Shown piece after piece: positions 14,927 to 23,234 of a stretch of 33,907 bases of DNA; within the stretch, counting starts at the first letter, position 1; each line of letters opens with the position of its first letter. The position numbers were made by a program, and so were the translations under genes. This DNA comes from JBAWAP01 sp049589355 (GTDB lineage: Bacteria > Chloroflexota > Anaerolineae > VGOG01). Location of the stretch: NCBI GenBank assembly GCA_049589355.1, contig JBAWAP010000114.1, positions 1-33,907 on the forward strand. The letters are read 5' to 3'. Below the pieces are notes generated by a model. That model was not told the DNA's origin. It worked only from the letters and a program-made list of their open reading frames with translations, and made no database searches.

Positions 14927-17900
14927 CTATCTTCCAGGGCCAAAAGACAACAAGCTCTTAAATAGGGTTATTTCCTCCTCGCTGAACGTCCCCAGTAAGA
15001 TTAGGGCTAGGAGGTAGATCAAGCCGCTCAAGGGCACGGTTAAAAGAAGGCTCACATCGCGCAACAACCCCAACAGGCCACCCATCAGTGTCGCGGCTAG
15101 GGCTGGCCGCCAGAGCAGTCTCCCCCAGGGAACGGGGGCCAGATGCCTACGTAAGCAGTAGTAGAAAGGCAGAAACAGAGCCAACTCGGAAAAGAGATGG
15201 ATGAGAGCCGAAGCTCGATAGCTGTAGATGGGGATAAAGACAACGTTGGCGACAAAAGTGAAGGCCAGGCCAATAGCGAAGGCTTTGGTCAAGAAGCGCT
15301 GCTGATTCAGGGCGATGAGGACGTAATGGGTGACGCTGTTGATGAAGCCAACTGGTATTGACCAGATCATGAGCTGCAGGGCGATCCGCGAATCGGGAAG
15401 GTATTGGGAGCCGCCCAGGAGATAGACCAAGGGCTCGGCCAGGACGGTAGTAACAATGGCAGTGGGCAAGGCGACAATGACCAACAGGCGGACGGACAGG
15501 AGATAAGCTCTCATCAGCGAGTCCTTGGCCGAGGCCGCATAGCGAGACATGATGGGAAAGATGGCGATGGTGAAGGAGGCAGGGAGAATTTGCAGGGCGT
15601 CCAAGAACTTGTAAGCCACACTGTACAGCCCGACCACGGCGGTCCCCCGCATGTATTCCAGGAGAACCACATCAATAATCTTGAAGAAGGAAAAGGAGAT
15701 CAGGTTGTTGAGCATCAGGGGCCAGGAGAGATCGAACATCCTGCGCTGCAGGGAAGAATCGAGTTCGAGGCGCGGCCGGAAGCAGTGGCGGATCAACAGG
15801 TAGAGCAGGATGGCTGCGGTGATGACGTTGATGACTATGGAGAGACCCGCCAGGCCAATGAAACCCAGACCCAGTAACAAGACCAGAGTGCCCAACACGA
15901 CCTTGAGCACCGTGGTTACGGTGGTGATGGCCGCCGGGTACTCCATCCTCTCGAAGGCATTGAACACAGCAGTGAAACCGTTGGCCAGGCTGCCGGGTAG
16001 AAGGCCTACAGCCAAAAGCACAAGGGCAGCGATGGTATCGCCAGCCAGGGGGCGAGTGAGCTGACGCGCGCCGATGAAGACGCACAAGAGGGGCGCAGCG
16101 ATAGCGATAAGGATCAAGCGCAGGATGGTGGTGTTGGCCAGATACTGGTTGCCGAGGGCGCGATCCTTGGCTACTTCCCGCTGTAACAGGATGTTCAGTC
16201 CAAAGGTGGTGAAGATGTCGAACCAGACCCAGATGGTTACGGCGAAATAGTACTTTCCGGCGGCATCGGGGCCCAGGATGCGCAGCATCAGCGCCGCGAA
16301 GGCGGTCTCGATGGCCTTGTTCGCCAATTGAAGGACCATAGGAGCCAGGCTATTCTTAGCCACCCGCCTGGCGTCGGAATCCTCGACGCTCTCACGATAG
16401 AAGCGTCCCCACAGCCAGTAACCCAACAGTAAGATGAGCATCAACCCGGCCATGAAACTGACGAAGAGCCCCAACTTGAAGGACATCGGCGTATACTTGA
16501 AACGCACCGTCCATCGGCCAGCCGGGAGGGAAACCGCGCGGAAATTGCCATCGGCGCGATAGATCTCCAACTCCTGTTCCTCATTCTCACCTGCCCCTTG
16601 AGGTCGGCGGAAGGCCTTCCAGCCGGGGAAATAGCTGTCGGCCAGGACGAGAAGACTCGGCTCTTCCAGCTCCACATCAATGAACACTTGGTTGGGGGTG
16701 TAGGAAGTGATAGTAGCAGGGAGCAGGGAGCAGGGAGCAGGGGTTTCTTCTTGCTTCTTGCTTCTTGCTTCTTGCTGCTCAAGAATCACATGTTGGCGTG
16801 GATCGTAAGTGCGTAGTGCCTCCGCTACGTCGTCGGTTACAACGGCACAGCTTGTAGGCAGGGAAAAAGCGCGAGGCATGCACCCCTCGTTGCGATAGAC
16901 CCGTACCTCCTCGTCGTAGACCAGGGTGTACTTGGGGCTCTCAATCTCCTGGGTGGTCAGGACATACTTGACGTTGAGCAGATCCAAAAGGGGTGAGTCC
17001 AAGGCCTGGCGATGGTCGGTGTAAATGGGGGCGATACGGTTGTATTGGAGTTCTGTCTGGGAATAGATGAGGCCCATGTAGTCTGTGTACTGCATGGGGA
17101 TAATGGAGTCGTAGCCGCGTACGTCGCTGAGGTCATAGAACATGCCCACGTTGGTGTTGAAGGTCTTCTCGCCGGGGGCATTGTAGGTGGTGATGCGGTA
17201 GAGGTCTCTGTCCTGTTGGAGGAACTCCACCACCGGCGGCTTGAAATCCAGCAGCTTGGGATCAGTAGCGGGGTTAAAGTGATAGCCGAAAACGAAAACA
17301 TCACAGATCAGGACCAGCAAGGCCACAGGTTTCCACACCTCATACCCACCCAAGGCTTTCGGCAAGCGAACGGAGTGACGAGCCAGAAGCAATACGGTCC
17401 CGCTGGAGGCCAGGAATAGCCCAAAGATGAGTAGATTGCGGAGCTCGTAGGAGTAAAACATCCGCCCGTCGGCGAAGGCTTCGGGGGCCTTGGCCAGGCT
17501 GAGCATTAGCCGCTCAGCGAGGGGGATAACGATGTCTGGGAAGAAGAGGCTGAAAGCCAGGATAGCCACCAAGCCGAGGCCGGCCAGGAGAGTGATCCAG
17601 CCCAGCTTGCGAGCAATTCCGAATTCCGAACTCCCAATTTGAGCTTTGAACTTTGAGCTTTGAGCTTTACAATGATGTGCCCCAATCCCCGCCAGCACTG
17701 CCACGCTCAGTGTGTAGGGGAATATCCACCGGAACGGCGAGTGCAACTGCTTGACGCCGGGCAAGAGGTAAAAGAGCAGGGCGTAGAGAGGAGTGCCGAA
17801 GACGAAAGCCAGGGAAATGACGGCTAGGCCGGCGAAAATCCAAACGTACTTGTTACGCCGTCTGACAATAGCGATCAGGGCCAAAAGCAGAGGCAAGATG

Positions 17901-19006
17901 CCAAGGTAGCTGCCCCCTTCGACGTAGTTCTTGATCCCCCAGTAGATGGTGTTGATAGCATTGCCATAGTAATCCCGGGTCACAGTCACCGCTTGGCGGC
18001 TGAAAACATCGAGGTAGCTATGATGGCTGGGGTTGCCGAAAAAGTCGGGTATGATAAAGGCGATGAGACGTCGGAGGGGGTAGGCCCACCCCACCACCTG
18101 CTGGTAACTCGTCGAACTCTGCCGGAAGCTGCTGCTCACCAGCTCGTAGAGGGGGATAAGCTGCACCGCCCCCAAGGCCAGGCCCAGGATGACCATGGCC
18201 GTTAACCAAAAGAAAGCTCGCCCCACTTTGTTGATTTGTTGATTTGCTGATTTGTTGATCCGCCATAGTTGCCATAGTCTGACTACAGCATAGAAGGCCA
18301 TAACCAGCAATACATAGTATGAGATTTCTATGTGGCCAGCCAGAAGTTGAAAGCCGAGAGCGATGGAGCCGAAAACAACGTAGAGGATTGGAGGAGAGGC
18401 ATCTCCTTGATTCTCCCCCATCTTCTTGATAATGAGCTCTATCATCGCCAGAAGCAATGGAAGCCAGGCGGCAGCAGCGATGATCATGGTGAAGACCACG
18501 CTGACGATCATGAAGGCGCTGAACATGTAGGTGATGGCGGTCACAGCGGCTCCCAAGCGACCCAGGCCTATGACCCGAGCATAGATGAAAGCGAACAAGC
18601 CGGCCAGGAAGAGTTGAAGGACGGTAAAATAACCATAGGCGCGAGCGATGGGTAAAACGTAGAAGAGGACGCTGAAGGGGTATAGTGCCGAATGTTGTCC
18701 TGCCGCCAAAAAGGGTAGGCCAGTAAAGATGTAGGGGTTCCAAAGAGGAATCTGGTGGGCTTTAATGGACTGAACGATGAAACGCTTCCAGACGTAATTC
18801 TCTAAGATCAGGTCGCTCAGGAGATCGTTGTGAGGGACGGAGATGCCGAACTCATCGGCAAAGGAGCGCCAGGGCTCAAAAGTGAACAGGTTGTCGGCAG
18901 GTAGGAGGGTTCTGCCGCCAAAGATAACCGGCCAGAAGAAAAGGACGGTAAGGCTGAACAAGCCGACCACTACGATTAGGGTTGAGAGCCTACTTCTATA
19001 CATCAT
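14927..19006 (-). CDS. Fusion: YfhO-type membrane glycosyltransferase plus Wzx/MATE-like lipid-glycan flippase
   Basis: One uninterrupted 1359-codon frame. Residues 1 to about 875 match the YfhO family, GT-C-like polytopic proteins that transfer sugars from polyprenyl phosphate on the outer face: LLPADNLFTFEPWR, IPLWNPYIFTGLPFLAAGQH, LYPFSVLFY, then many membrane helices and a C-terminal extracytosolic beta domain (DLYRITTYN, LLDLLNVKYVLT, ADSYFPGWKAF, FKYTPMSFKLGL). At about residue 880 a second full-length module starts (KNSLAPMVLQLANKAIETAF). It has the layout of MOP-superfamily polysaccharide flippases, about 12-14 helices, with GPDAAGKYYFAVTIW and LNILLQREVAKDR. Either module alone would be normal length. 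Heptamer arrays encode residues about 447-465 and 743-764, and an octamer array about 250-260. ATGATG starts at 19006; no Shine-Dalgarno is visible. Confidence 0.85.
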   Translation of the reverse strand: MMYRSRLSTLIVVVGLFSLTVLFFWPVIFGGRTLLPADNLFTFEPWRSFADEFGISVPHNDLLSDLILENYVWKRFIVQSIKAHQIPLWNPYIFTGLPFLAAGQHSALYPFSVLFYVLPIARAYGYFTVLQLFLAGLFAFIYARVIGLGRLGAAVTAITYMFSAFMIVSVVFTMIIAAAAWLPLLLAMIELIIKKMGENQGDASPPILYVVFGSIALGFQLLAGHIEISYYVLLVMAFYAVVRLWQLWRINKSANQQINKVGRAFFWLTAMVILGLALGAVQLIPLYELVSSSFRQSSTSYQQVVGWAYPLRRLIAFIIPDFFGNPSHHSYLDVFSRQAVTVTRDYYGNAINTIYWGIKNYVEGGSYLGILPLLLALIAIVRRRNKYVWIFAGLAVISLAFVFGTPLYALLFYLLPGVKQLHSPFRWIFPYTLSVAVLAGIGAHHCKAQSSKFKAQIGSSEFGIARKLGWITLLAGLGLVAILAFSLFFPDIVIPLAERLMLSLAKAPEAFADGRMFYSYELRNLLIFGLFLASSGTVLLLARHSVRLPKALGGYEVWKPVALLVLICDVFVFGYHFNPATDPKLLDFKPPVVEFLQQDRDLYRITTYNAPGEKTFNTNVGMFYDLSDVRGYDSIIPMQYTDYMGLIYSQTELQYNRIAPIYTDHRQALDSPLLDLLNVKYVLTTQEIESPKYTLVYDEEVRVYRNEGCMPRAFSLPTSCAVVTDDVAEALRTYDPRQHVILEQQEARSKKQEETPAPCSLLPATITSYTPNQVFIDVELEEPSLLVLADSYFPGWKAFRRPQGAGENEEQELEIYRADGNFRAVSLPAGRWTVRFKYTPMSFKLGLFVSFMAGLMLILLLGYWLWGRFYRESVEDSDARRVAKNSLAPMVLQLANKAIETAFAALMLRILGPDAAGKYYFAVTIWVWFDIFTTFGLNILLQREVAKDRALGNQYLANTTILRLILIAIAAPLLCVFIGARQLTRPLAGDTIAALVLLAVGLLPGSLANGFTAVFNAFERMEYPAAITTVTTVLKVVLGTLVLLLGLGFIGLAGLSIVINVITAAILLYLLIRHCFRPRLELDSSLQRRMFDLSWPLMLNNLISFSFFKIIDVVLLEYMRGTAVVGLYSVAYKFLDALQILPASFTIAIFPIMSRYAASAKDSLMRAYLLSVRLLVIVALPTAIVTTVLAEPLVYLLGGSQYLPDSRIALQLMIWSIPVGFINSVTHYVLIALNQQRFLTKAFAIGLAFTFVANVVFIPIYSYRASALIHLFSELALFLPFYYCLRRHLAPVPWGRLLWRPALAATLMGGLLGLLRDVSLLLTVPLSGLIYLLALILLGTFSEEEITLFKSLLSFGPGR
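16715..16778. repeat. In-gene double heptanucleotide array (AGCAGGG and TTGCTTC)
   Basis: Four exact AGCAGGG (16715-16742), a short joint, then three exact TTGCTTC and one TTGCTGC (16751-16778). The two halves are different unit families placed end to end. It lies in frame inside the YfhO part of the fusion gene, giving EQQEARSKKQEETPAPCSLL-like sequence in an extracytosolic region. Confidence 0.9.
17613..17668. repeat. In-gene heptanucleotide array (GAATTCC then TTTGAGC families)
   Basis: Eight consecutive 7-mers: GCAATTC, CGAATTC, CGAACTC, CCAATTT, GAGCTTT, GAACTTT, GAGCTTT, GAGCTTT. GAGCTTT is a rotation of TTTGAGC, the unit found at 14891 on the same strand. It lies in frame in the YfhO part, encoding KAQSSKFKAQIGSSEFGIA. 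Confidence 0.9.
18227..18258. repeat. In-gene octanucleotide array (TTTGTTGA x4)
   Basis: TTTGTTGA, TTTGTTGA, TTTGCTGA, TTTGTTGA (18227-18258) inside the fusion gene, encoding the loop INKSANQQINK between two membrane helices. A second short repeat follows (GCCATAGTT/GCCATAGTC, 18262-18279). Confidence 0.85.
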
Positions 19007-19041
19007 TTGAAGTTTAAAGGTTTGAGGTTTGAAGTTTCCAG
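19006..19041. repeat. Heptanucleotide array forming the 5' leader of the fusion gene
   Basis: TTTGAAG, TTTAAAGG, TTTGAGG, TTTGAAG, TTTCCAG (19006-19041; one 8-mer). It begins at the fusion gene's start codon and ends 4 bp before its -10 box, so it is essentially the whole untranslated leader and leaves no room for a Shine-Dalgarno. Confidence 0.8.
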
Positions 19042-19044
19042 ACG

Positions 19045-19073
19045 ATTATACTATGGTAGGGGCAAAAGGTCAA
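19045..19073 (-). promoter_or_regulatory. Promoter of the YfhO-flippase fusion gene
   Basis: On the minus strand: TTGACC (19068-19073), 17-bp spacer, TATAAT (19045-19050). The predicted start near 19038 gives a leader of about 32 nt made of the heptamer array. Confidence 0.75.
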
Positions 19074-19269
19074 CAAAACTACGGCTGAGAATCTGCTTCA
19101 TAAGATCCGGGGACAAAGCAGGCTATCCAACACTCTCGTATCGCACCCCTTTTGTGTCTAGCGAGGGCCCGTGACTACGACATATTGCGTTTATCAATAG
19201 ATTGAATCTACTACAAATCGTGATCATTGTGAGACAAGCCTGCTATTCAGGCACGGCGATTTCGCTCAG
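19074..19269. other. Intergenic region between divergent promoters
   Basis: No gene recognised. It holds a 13-nt palindrome TAGATTGAATCTA (19198-19210) that could be an operator for either divergent promoter. Nothing else stands out. Confidence 0.35.
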
Positions 19270-19298
19270 TTGCCCTAAAAAAGATAATGCGCTATAAT
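19270..19298 (+). promoter_or_regulatory. Promoter of the response-regulator-like gene
   Basis: TTGCCC (19270-19275), 17-bp spacer, TATAAT (19293-19298). The leader to the ATG at 19424 is about 120 nt. Confidence 0.7.
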
Positions 19299-19423
19299 AT
19301 GTGAGTCCCTCTTGGTTTACCCGCTTTGACCAAACCCTTCTGCTCCATTTCTGTCCTCTTGCTGGACACCATTGCCGACTGAGACTCGTGGAGAATATTT
19401 CAATAGCCGTACAGGAAACAGCC

Positions 19424-20107
19424 ATGACCGCAAGCGTTCTGCTCGTGCAAAAAGCCAAGCCGTCCATAGATTGGATTCTCCAGAGCCTGGAGAAAAAAGG
19501 ATATAGAGTATCGGTGGTTCGCAGCGAGCAGAAAGCTGTCCGGCAAGCAACTTCTGAGAAGCCTGATCTAATTATATTGAATGCTACGTCCTTCAGAATG
19601 GATGGGACCAAGATCTGCCGAGCCTTGTACAAGAAGGTCGAGGGAATCCCCATCATATTGATACTACCCGAGGGCCAGAAGGGTGACTATACTATGGGGG
19701 CTACTGTTATTCTGAATTCCCCTTTCACCTCTCGAAAGTTGTTCAACCGCATCAGGATAGTTTTGAAGAGCGACAAGGGCGAGATTATTCAAACGGGAGG
19801 GCTAGCACTAAGTTTGGGTAAACGTTGTGTTATTAGGGGAAGCAGAGAGCTGAGATTGAACCCCAAGGAGTTCGAACTGTTAAAGGTTTTTATGCGCAGC
19901 CCAGGGCGAGTTTTGAGTCGTAAGTTCTTGATGAAAAAGATCTGGAAAACCGATTACATGGGCGACACCAGAACTCTGGATGTCCATATCCGTTGGCTGC
20001 GCGAGAAGATAGAGAAAAACCCGAACTCACCGATTTATTTGCGCACGGTGCGTGGTGTGGGCTATCGCTTCGATATACCGGATGAAACAAGCGAAGAAAC
20101 CAAATGA
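19424..20107 (+). CDS. OmpR-family regulator with a degenerate (non-phosphorylatable) receiver
   Basis: A 227-residue two-domain regulator. The N-terminal domain has the receiver fold pattern (VLLVQKAK, PDLIILNATSFRMDG, IPIILIL, GATVILNSPFTSRKLF), but every conserved catalytic position is changed. The acidic pair is Gln9-Lys10, the phospho-acceptor Asp is Asn53, the switch Thr/Ser is Leu81, and the Lys of the KPF motif is Ser99. The C-terminal winged helix (about 125-222) is intact: LRLNPKEFELLKVFMRSPGRVLSR, TRTLDVHIRWLREKIE, IYLRTVRGVGYRF. The ATG at 19424 is preceded by AGGAAA and gives the usual OmpR length; an in-frame start at 19301 would lie on top of the promoter. No sensor kinase is adjacent. 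It probably acts without phosphorylation. Confidence 0.87.
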   Translation: MTASVLLVQKAKPSIDWILQSLEKKGYRVSVVRSEQKAVRQATSEKPDLIILNATSFRMDGTKICRALYKKVEGIPIILILPEGQKGDYTMGATVILNSPFTSRKLFNRIRIVLKSDKGEIIQTGGLALSLGKRCVIRGSRELRLNPKEFELLKVFMRSPGRVLSRKFLMKKIWKTDYMGDTRTLDVHIRWLREKIEKNPNSPIYLRTVRGVGYRFDIPDETSEETK

Positions 20108-20172
20108 ACAGCTTCTGAAATGCTGCGCCTGAGTTCAACTCCAGTGCAGCCAGAAAGATCCATTCAGTCCAA

Positions 20173-20210
20173 CGAGCTAGGGCCACCTGAATACACCCTA
20201 GCTTGTTTGC
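20173..20210 (+). terminator. Intrinsic terminator after the regulator
   Basis: A 10-bp stem with one G-T pair (20173-20182 / 20196-20205), 13-nt loop, then TTTGCTT. The uvrA -35 box overlaps its tail. Confidence 0.7.
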
Positions 20211-20235
20211 TTAAGAGCCTCTTTCGTGTTACAAT
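20207..20235 (+). promoter_or_regulatory. Promoter of uvrA
   Basis: TTGCTT (20207-20212), 17-bp spacer, TACAAT (20230-20235). No LexA-type SOS box was recognised nearby. Confidence 0.55.
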
Positions 20236-20278
20236 AATATGTTGCCGAGGAAAGTTATCTGGTATTTGAGGTCAGGGA

Positions 20279-23149
20279 ATGGCTCAAGATAAGCTCATCG
20301 TGCAAGGCGCGCGAGAGCACAATCTTAAGAACATAACGGTTGAGATGCCCCGCAACAAACTCATCGCCATCACCGGCATCTCAGGATCAGGGAAGTCGAG
20401 CTTGGCCTTCGATACCATCTACGCCGAGGGGCAACGCCGCTATGTGGAGTCCCTATCGGCCTACGCGCGCCAGTTCCTGGGCCAGATGGAGAAGCCCGAC
20501 GTGGATCAAATTGAGGGCCTCTCTCCTGCCATCAGCATTGATCAGCGAGGGGCCAGCCACAACCCCCGCTCCACCGTGGGCACGGTGACCGAGATCTACG
20601 ACTACTTGCGCCTCCTCTACGCCCGTATCGGAGTGCCCCACTGTCCTCAGTGCGGCCGGGAGATCACTCGGCAGACGGCGGAACAGATGGTGGATGCCAT
20701 CATGAACCTGCCAGAGGGCAGTCGCATCATGGTCCTGGCTCCTCTGATCAAGGACCGCAAGGGCCACCACAAGGGAATCTTTGAGGATGTGCGCAAGGTG
20801 GGCTACGTGCGGGTGCGAGTGGATGGCGAAGTGCGAGAAGTGGACGAGGAGATCGAGTTAGACCGTTACAAGATGCATACCATCGAGGTAGTCATTGATC
20901 GGCTCGTCATTCCCCACGCAGATGATCTTACCGACTTCCGCCCTCGGCTGGCGGACTCGGTGGATACAGCCCTGCAACTGGGCGAGGGGGTAATCATTGT
21001 CCACAACCTCTCTGCTGATCCCGCCGAGGACCTGCTCTTCTCTGATCAGTTCGCCTGTGTCCATTGCGGGGTCAGCTTGCCGGAGATCGAGCCTCGCACC
21101 TTCTCCTTCAACAGCCCCCACGGGGCCTGCCCGGAGTGTCAAGGACTGGGCACCAAGATGGAGCTCGATCCGGACCTGATCATCCCCAACAAGGAACTCA
21201 CTCTGGCCGAGGGAGCCATCCACTCCTGGAACGGCTCCAAACATGACGATGGCTATTACACTCAACTGCTCAGGGCCGCCTGCGAACACTTCAACATCCC
21301 TTTTAACGTGCCCGTCAAGGAGTTGACCGATAAGCAACTGAAAATCCTCCTTTATGGTGGCGGTTGGGAACGGGTCTCGATAACCTATCGCCGCCGGCGG
21401 GGGGGATGGCGAAGCTATGAGACAACCTATGAGGGGATCGTCCCCAACCTCAGGCGGCGTTATGAGGAAACCACCTCCGATTACATCCGGGGTAAAATCG
21501 AGGGCTATATGGCCCACCGGCCCTGCCCTGCCTGCCAGGGGAAGCGTCTTAAACCCGCCTCCCTGGCCATCACCGTGGCGGAGAAGAACATCGCTGAGGT
21601 GGCAGCGATGTCGGTGGCTGAGGCCAAGCGGTTCTTCGATGAACTGCCCAACCACCTTAACGAACGCCAGCAGATCATCGGCCAAAGGATTCTCAAAGAG
21701 ATCAAGGCTCGCCTGAGCTTCATGGAAAACGTGGGCCTGGACTATTTGACTTTGAACCGCACGGCAGTGACCCTGGCGGGTGGGGAGGCCCAACGCATCC
21801 GCCTGGCCACTCAGATCGGGTCTCAATTGATGGGGGTGCTTTACATCCTGGACGAGCCTTCCATCGGGCTGCACCAGCGGGACAATGCCCGCCTCATCCG
21901 CACTCTGAAGGAGATGCGCGATCTGGGCAACACGGTTCTGATCGTGGAACACGACGAAGCAGCGATCCGCGCCGCGGATTACATCGTTGATCTGGGGCCT
22001 GGGGCCGGTGAGCACGGCGGGGAGGTGGTGATTACCGGAACGTTGGAGGATGTCATGGCCTGCCCCCAATCCATCACCGGCCAATACCTGGCTGGCCGCC
22101 GGCGTATCCCTATCCCCGAACATCGCCGGAATGGCAACGGCAGGGAAATCGTCATCAAGGGGGCGGCGGAGCATAACCTGAAGAGCATAGAAGTGCACAT
22201 CCTCCTGGGGAAATTCGTCTGCATCACCGGGGTCTCGGGCTCCGGCAAGAGCACCCTTTTGGTGGATATACTCTACAGGCGCTTGGCCCAGGTGTTGCAA
22301 CACAGTCGGGACAAACCCGGCCGCCACGACGCCGTGCTGGGGATAGAGAACATTGACAAGGCCATCAACATAGATCAGTCTCCCATCGGCCGCACACCCC
22401 GCTCCAATCCAAGCACCTACACCAACGTCTTCACCTACATCCGCGAGCTCTTCGCCGAACTGCCTGAGTCCAAGGTGCGGGGATATGCACTAGGACGTTT
22501 CTCCTTCAACGTCAAGGGAGGGCGTTGCGAGGCCTGTCAGGGACAGGGAACCGTAAAGATCGAGATGCAGTTCCTGCCCGACATCTACATCGCTTGTGAT
22601 GTGTGCAAGGGAACGCGCTTCAACCGGGAGACTTTGCAGGTGCGCTACAAGGGGAAGAACATCGCCGACGTATTGGACATGACCGTCGAGGAGGCCATGG
22701 AGTTCTTCGGCAACATCCCCAAGATCAAGCGCAAGCTCAAAACCCTCTACGACGTGGGTCTAGGCTACATCAAGCTGGGCCAGCCGGCTCCCACGTTATC
22801 GGGAGGTGAGGCCCAGCGGGTGAAGCTGTCCCGGGAGCTCTCCAAGAAGGCCACCGGTCGCACCCTCTACGTGCTGGACGAACCCAGTGTAGGGCTTCAC
22901 GCCGCCGACGTGGACAAGCTGATCAAAGTGCTCAACCTGCTGGTGGACGCGGGTAACACCGTAGTCATCATCGAGCACCACCCGGACATCATCAAAGTGG
23001 CCGACTGGATCATTGATCTAGGACCGGAGGGCGGCGACGCCGGCGGGGAGGTCGTGGCCGAGGGAACCCCCGAGAAGGTAGCTGAGGTAAAGAGCTCTTA
23101 CACGGGGCAATTGTTGAAGAGAGTGCTGAACAATGAGGCACCGAGTTAA
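20279..23149 (+). CDS. uvrA: Excinuclease ABC subunit A
   Basis: Damage-recognition ATPase of nucleotide excision repair; it dimerises and loads UvrB. The 956 residues are full length. The first ABC half has Walker A GISGSGKSS (33-41), the first zinc Cys pair CPQC (122, 125) and the second zinc module CVHC (260, 263) with CPEC some 25 residues on. Signature LAGGEAQRIRLA and Walker B YILDEPSIGLHQRD follow. The second half has GVSGSGKSTL, the four-Cys zinc finger CEAC...CDVC, LSGGEAQRVKLS and YVLDEPSVGLHAAD. The ATG at 20279 begins MAQDKLIVQGAREHNLKNI, as in other UvrA. Its stop codon TAA falls inside the first unit of a repeat array, so the last residues may be repeat-derived. Confidence 0.97.
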   Translation: MAQDKLIVQGAREHNLKNITVEMPRNKLIAITGISGSGKSSLAFDTIYAEGQRRYVESLSAYARQFLGQMEKPDVDQIEGLSPAISIDQRGASHNPRSTVGTVTEIYDYLRLLYARIGVPHCPQCGREITRQTAEQMVDAIMNLPEGSRIMVLAPLIKDRKGHHKGIFEDVRKVGYVRVRVDGEVREVDEEIELDRYKMHTIEVVIDRLVIPHADDLTDFRPRLADSVDTALQLGEGVIIVHNLSADPAEDLLFSDQFACVHCGVSLPEIEPRTFSFNSPHGACPECQGLGTKMELDPDLIIPNKELTLAEGAIHSWNGSKHDDGYYTQLLRAACEHFNIPFNVPVKELTDKQLKILLYGGGWERVSITYRRRRGGWRSYETTYEGIVPNLRRRYEETTSDYIRGKIEGYMAHRPCPACQGKRLKPASLAITVAEKNIAEVAAMSVAEAKRFFDELPNHLNERQQIIGQRILKEIKARLSFMENVGLDYLTLNRTAVTLAGGEAQRIRLATQIGSQLMGVLYILDEPSIGLHQRDNARLIRTLKEMRDLGNTVLIVEHDEAAIRAADYIVDLGPGAGEHGGEVVITGTLEDVMACPQSITGQYLAGRRRIPIPEHRRNGNGREIVIKGAAEHNLKSIEVHILLGKFVCITGVSGSGKSTLLVDILYRRLAQVLQHSRDKPGRHDAVLGIENIDKAINIDQSPIGRTPRSNPSTYTNVFTYIRELFAELPESKVRGYALGRFSFNVKGGRCEACQGQGTVKIEMQFLPDIYIACDVCKGTRFNRETLQVRYKGKNIADVLDMTVEEAMEFFGNIPKIKRKLKTLYDVGLGYIKLGQPAPTLSGGEAQRVKLSRELSKKATGRTLYVLDEPSVGLHAADVDKLIKVLNLLVDAGNTVVIIEHHPDIIKVADWIIDLGPEGGDAGGEVVAEGTPEKVAEVKSSYTGQLLKRVLNNEAPS

Positions 23150-23204
23150 CGGGTCAATGAGGTAATGAGTGCCTCGTTAACTCGTCACTCGTTGACTCGT
23201 TACT
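23143..23204. repeat. 7/8-mer array in inverted halves at the uvrA stop codon
   Basis: The right half reads CGTTAACT, CGTCACT, CGTTGACT, CGTTACT (about 23174-23203), alternating 8 and 7 nt. The left half (23143-23169: GAGTTAAC, GGGTCAAT, GAGGTAAT, GAGT) is a degenerate reverse complement. The pair can fold into a long imperfect hairpin and may serve as the uvrA terminator. The uvrA TAA is inside the first GAGTTAAC. Confidence 0.75.
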
Positions 23205-23234
23205 AATTTCCGAGAGGGCCGAGGAGGGATGAAT

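Noticed and set aside
16300..16400. Two separate genes (yfhO and flippase) instead of a fusion
   Set aside because: No stop codon or frame change occurs between the modules. The frame is open from 19006 to 14927, barring assembly error.
12083..19041. Repeat arrays as a CRISPR locus
   Set aside because: Units are 7-8 nt and contiguous with no unique spacers, and no cas gene is present.
19301..19423. A longer N-terminus for the OmpR-type regulator
   Set aside because: The start would lie 3 nt after the -10 box. ATG 19424 has an SD and gives the standard domain start.
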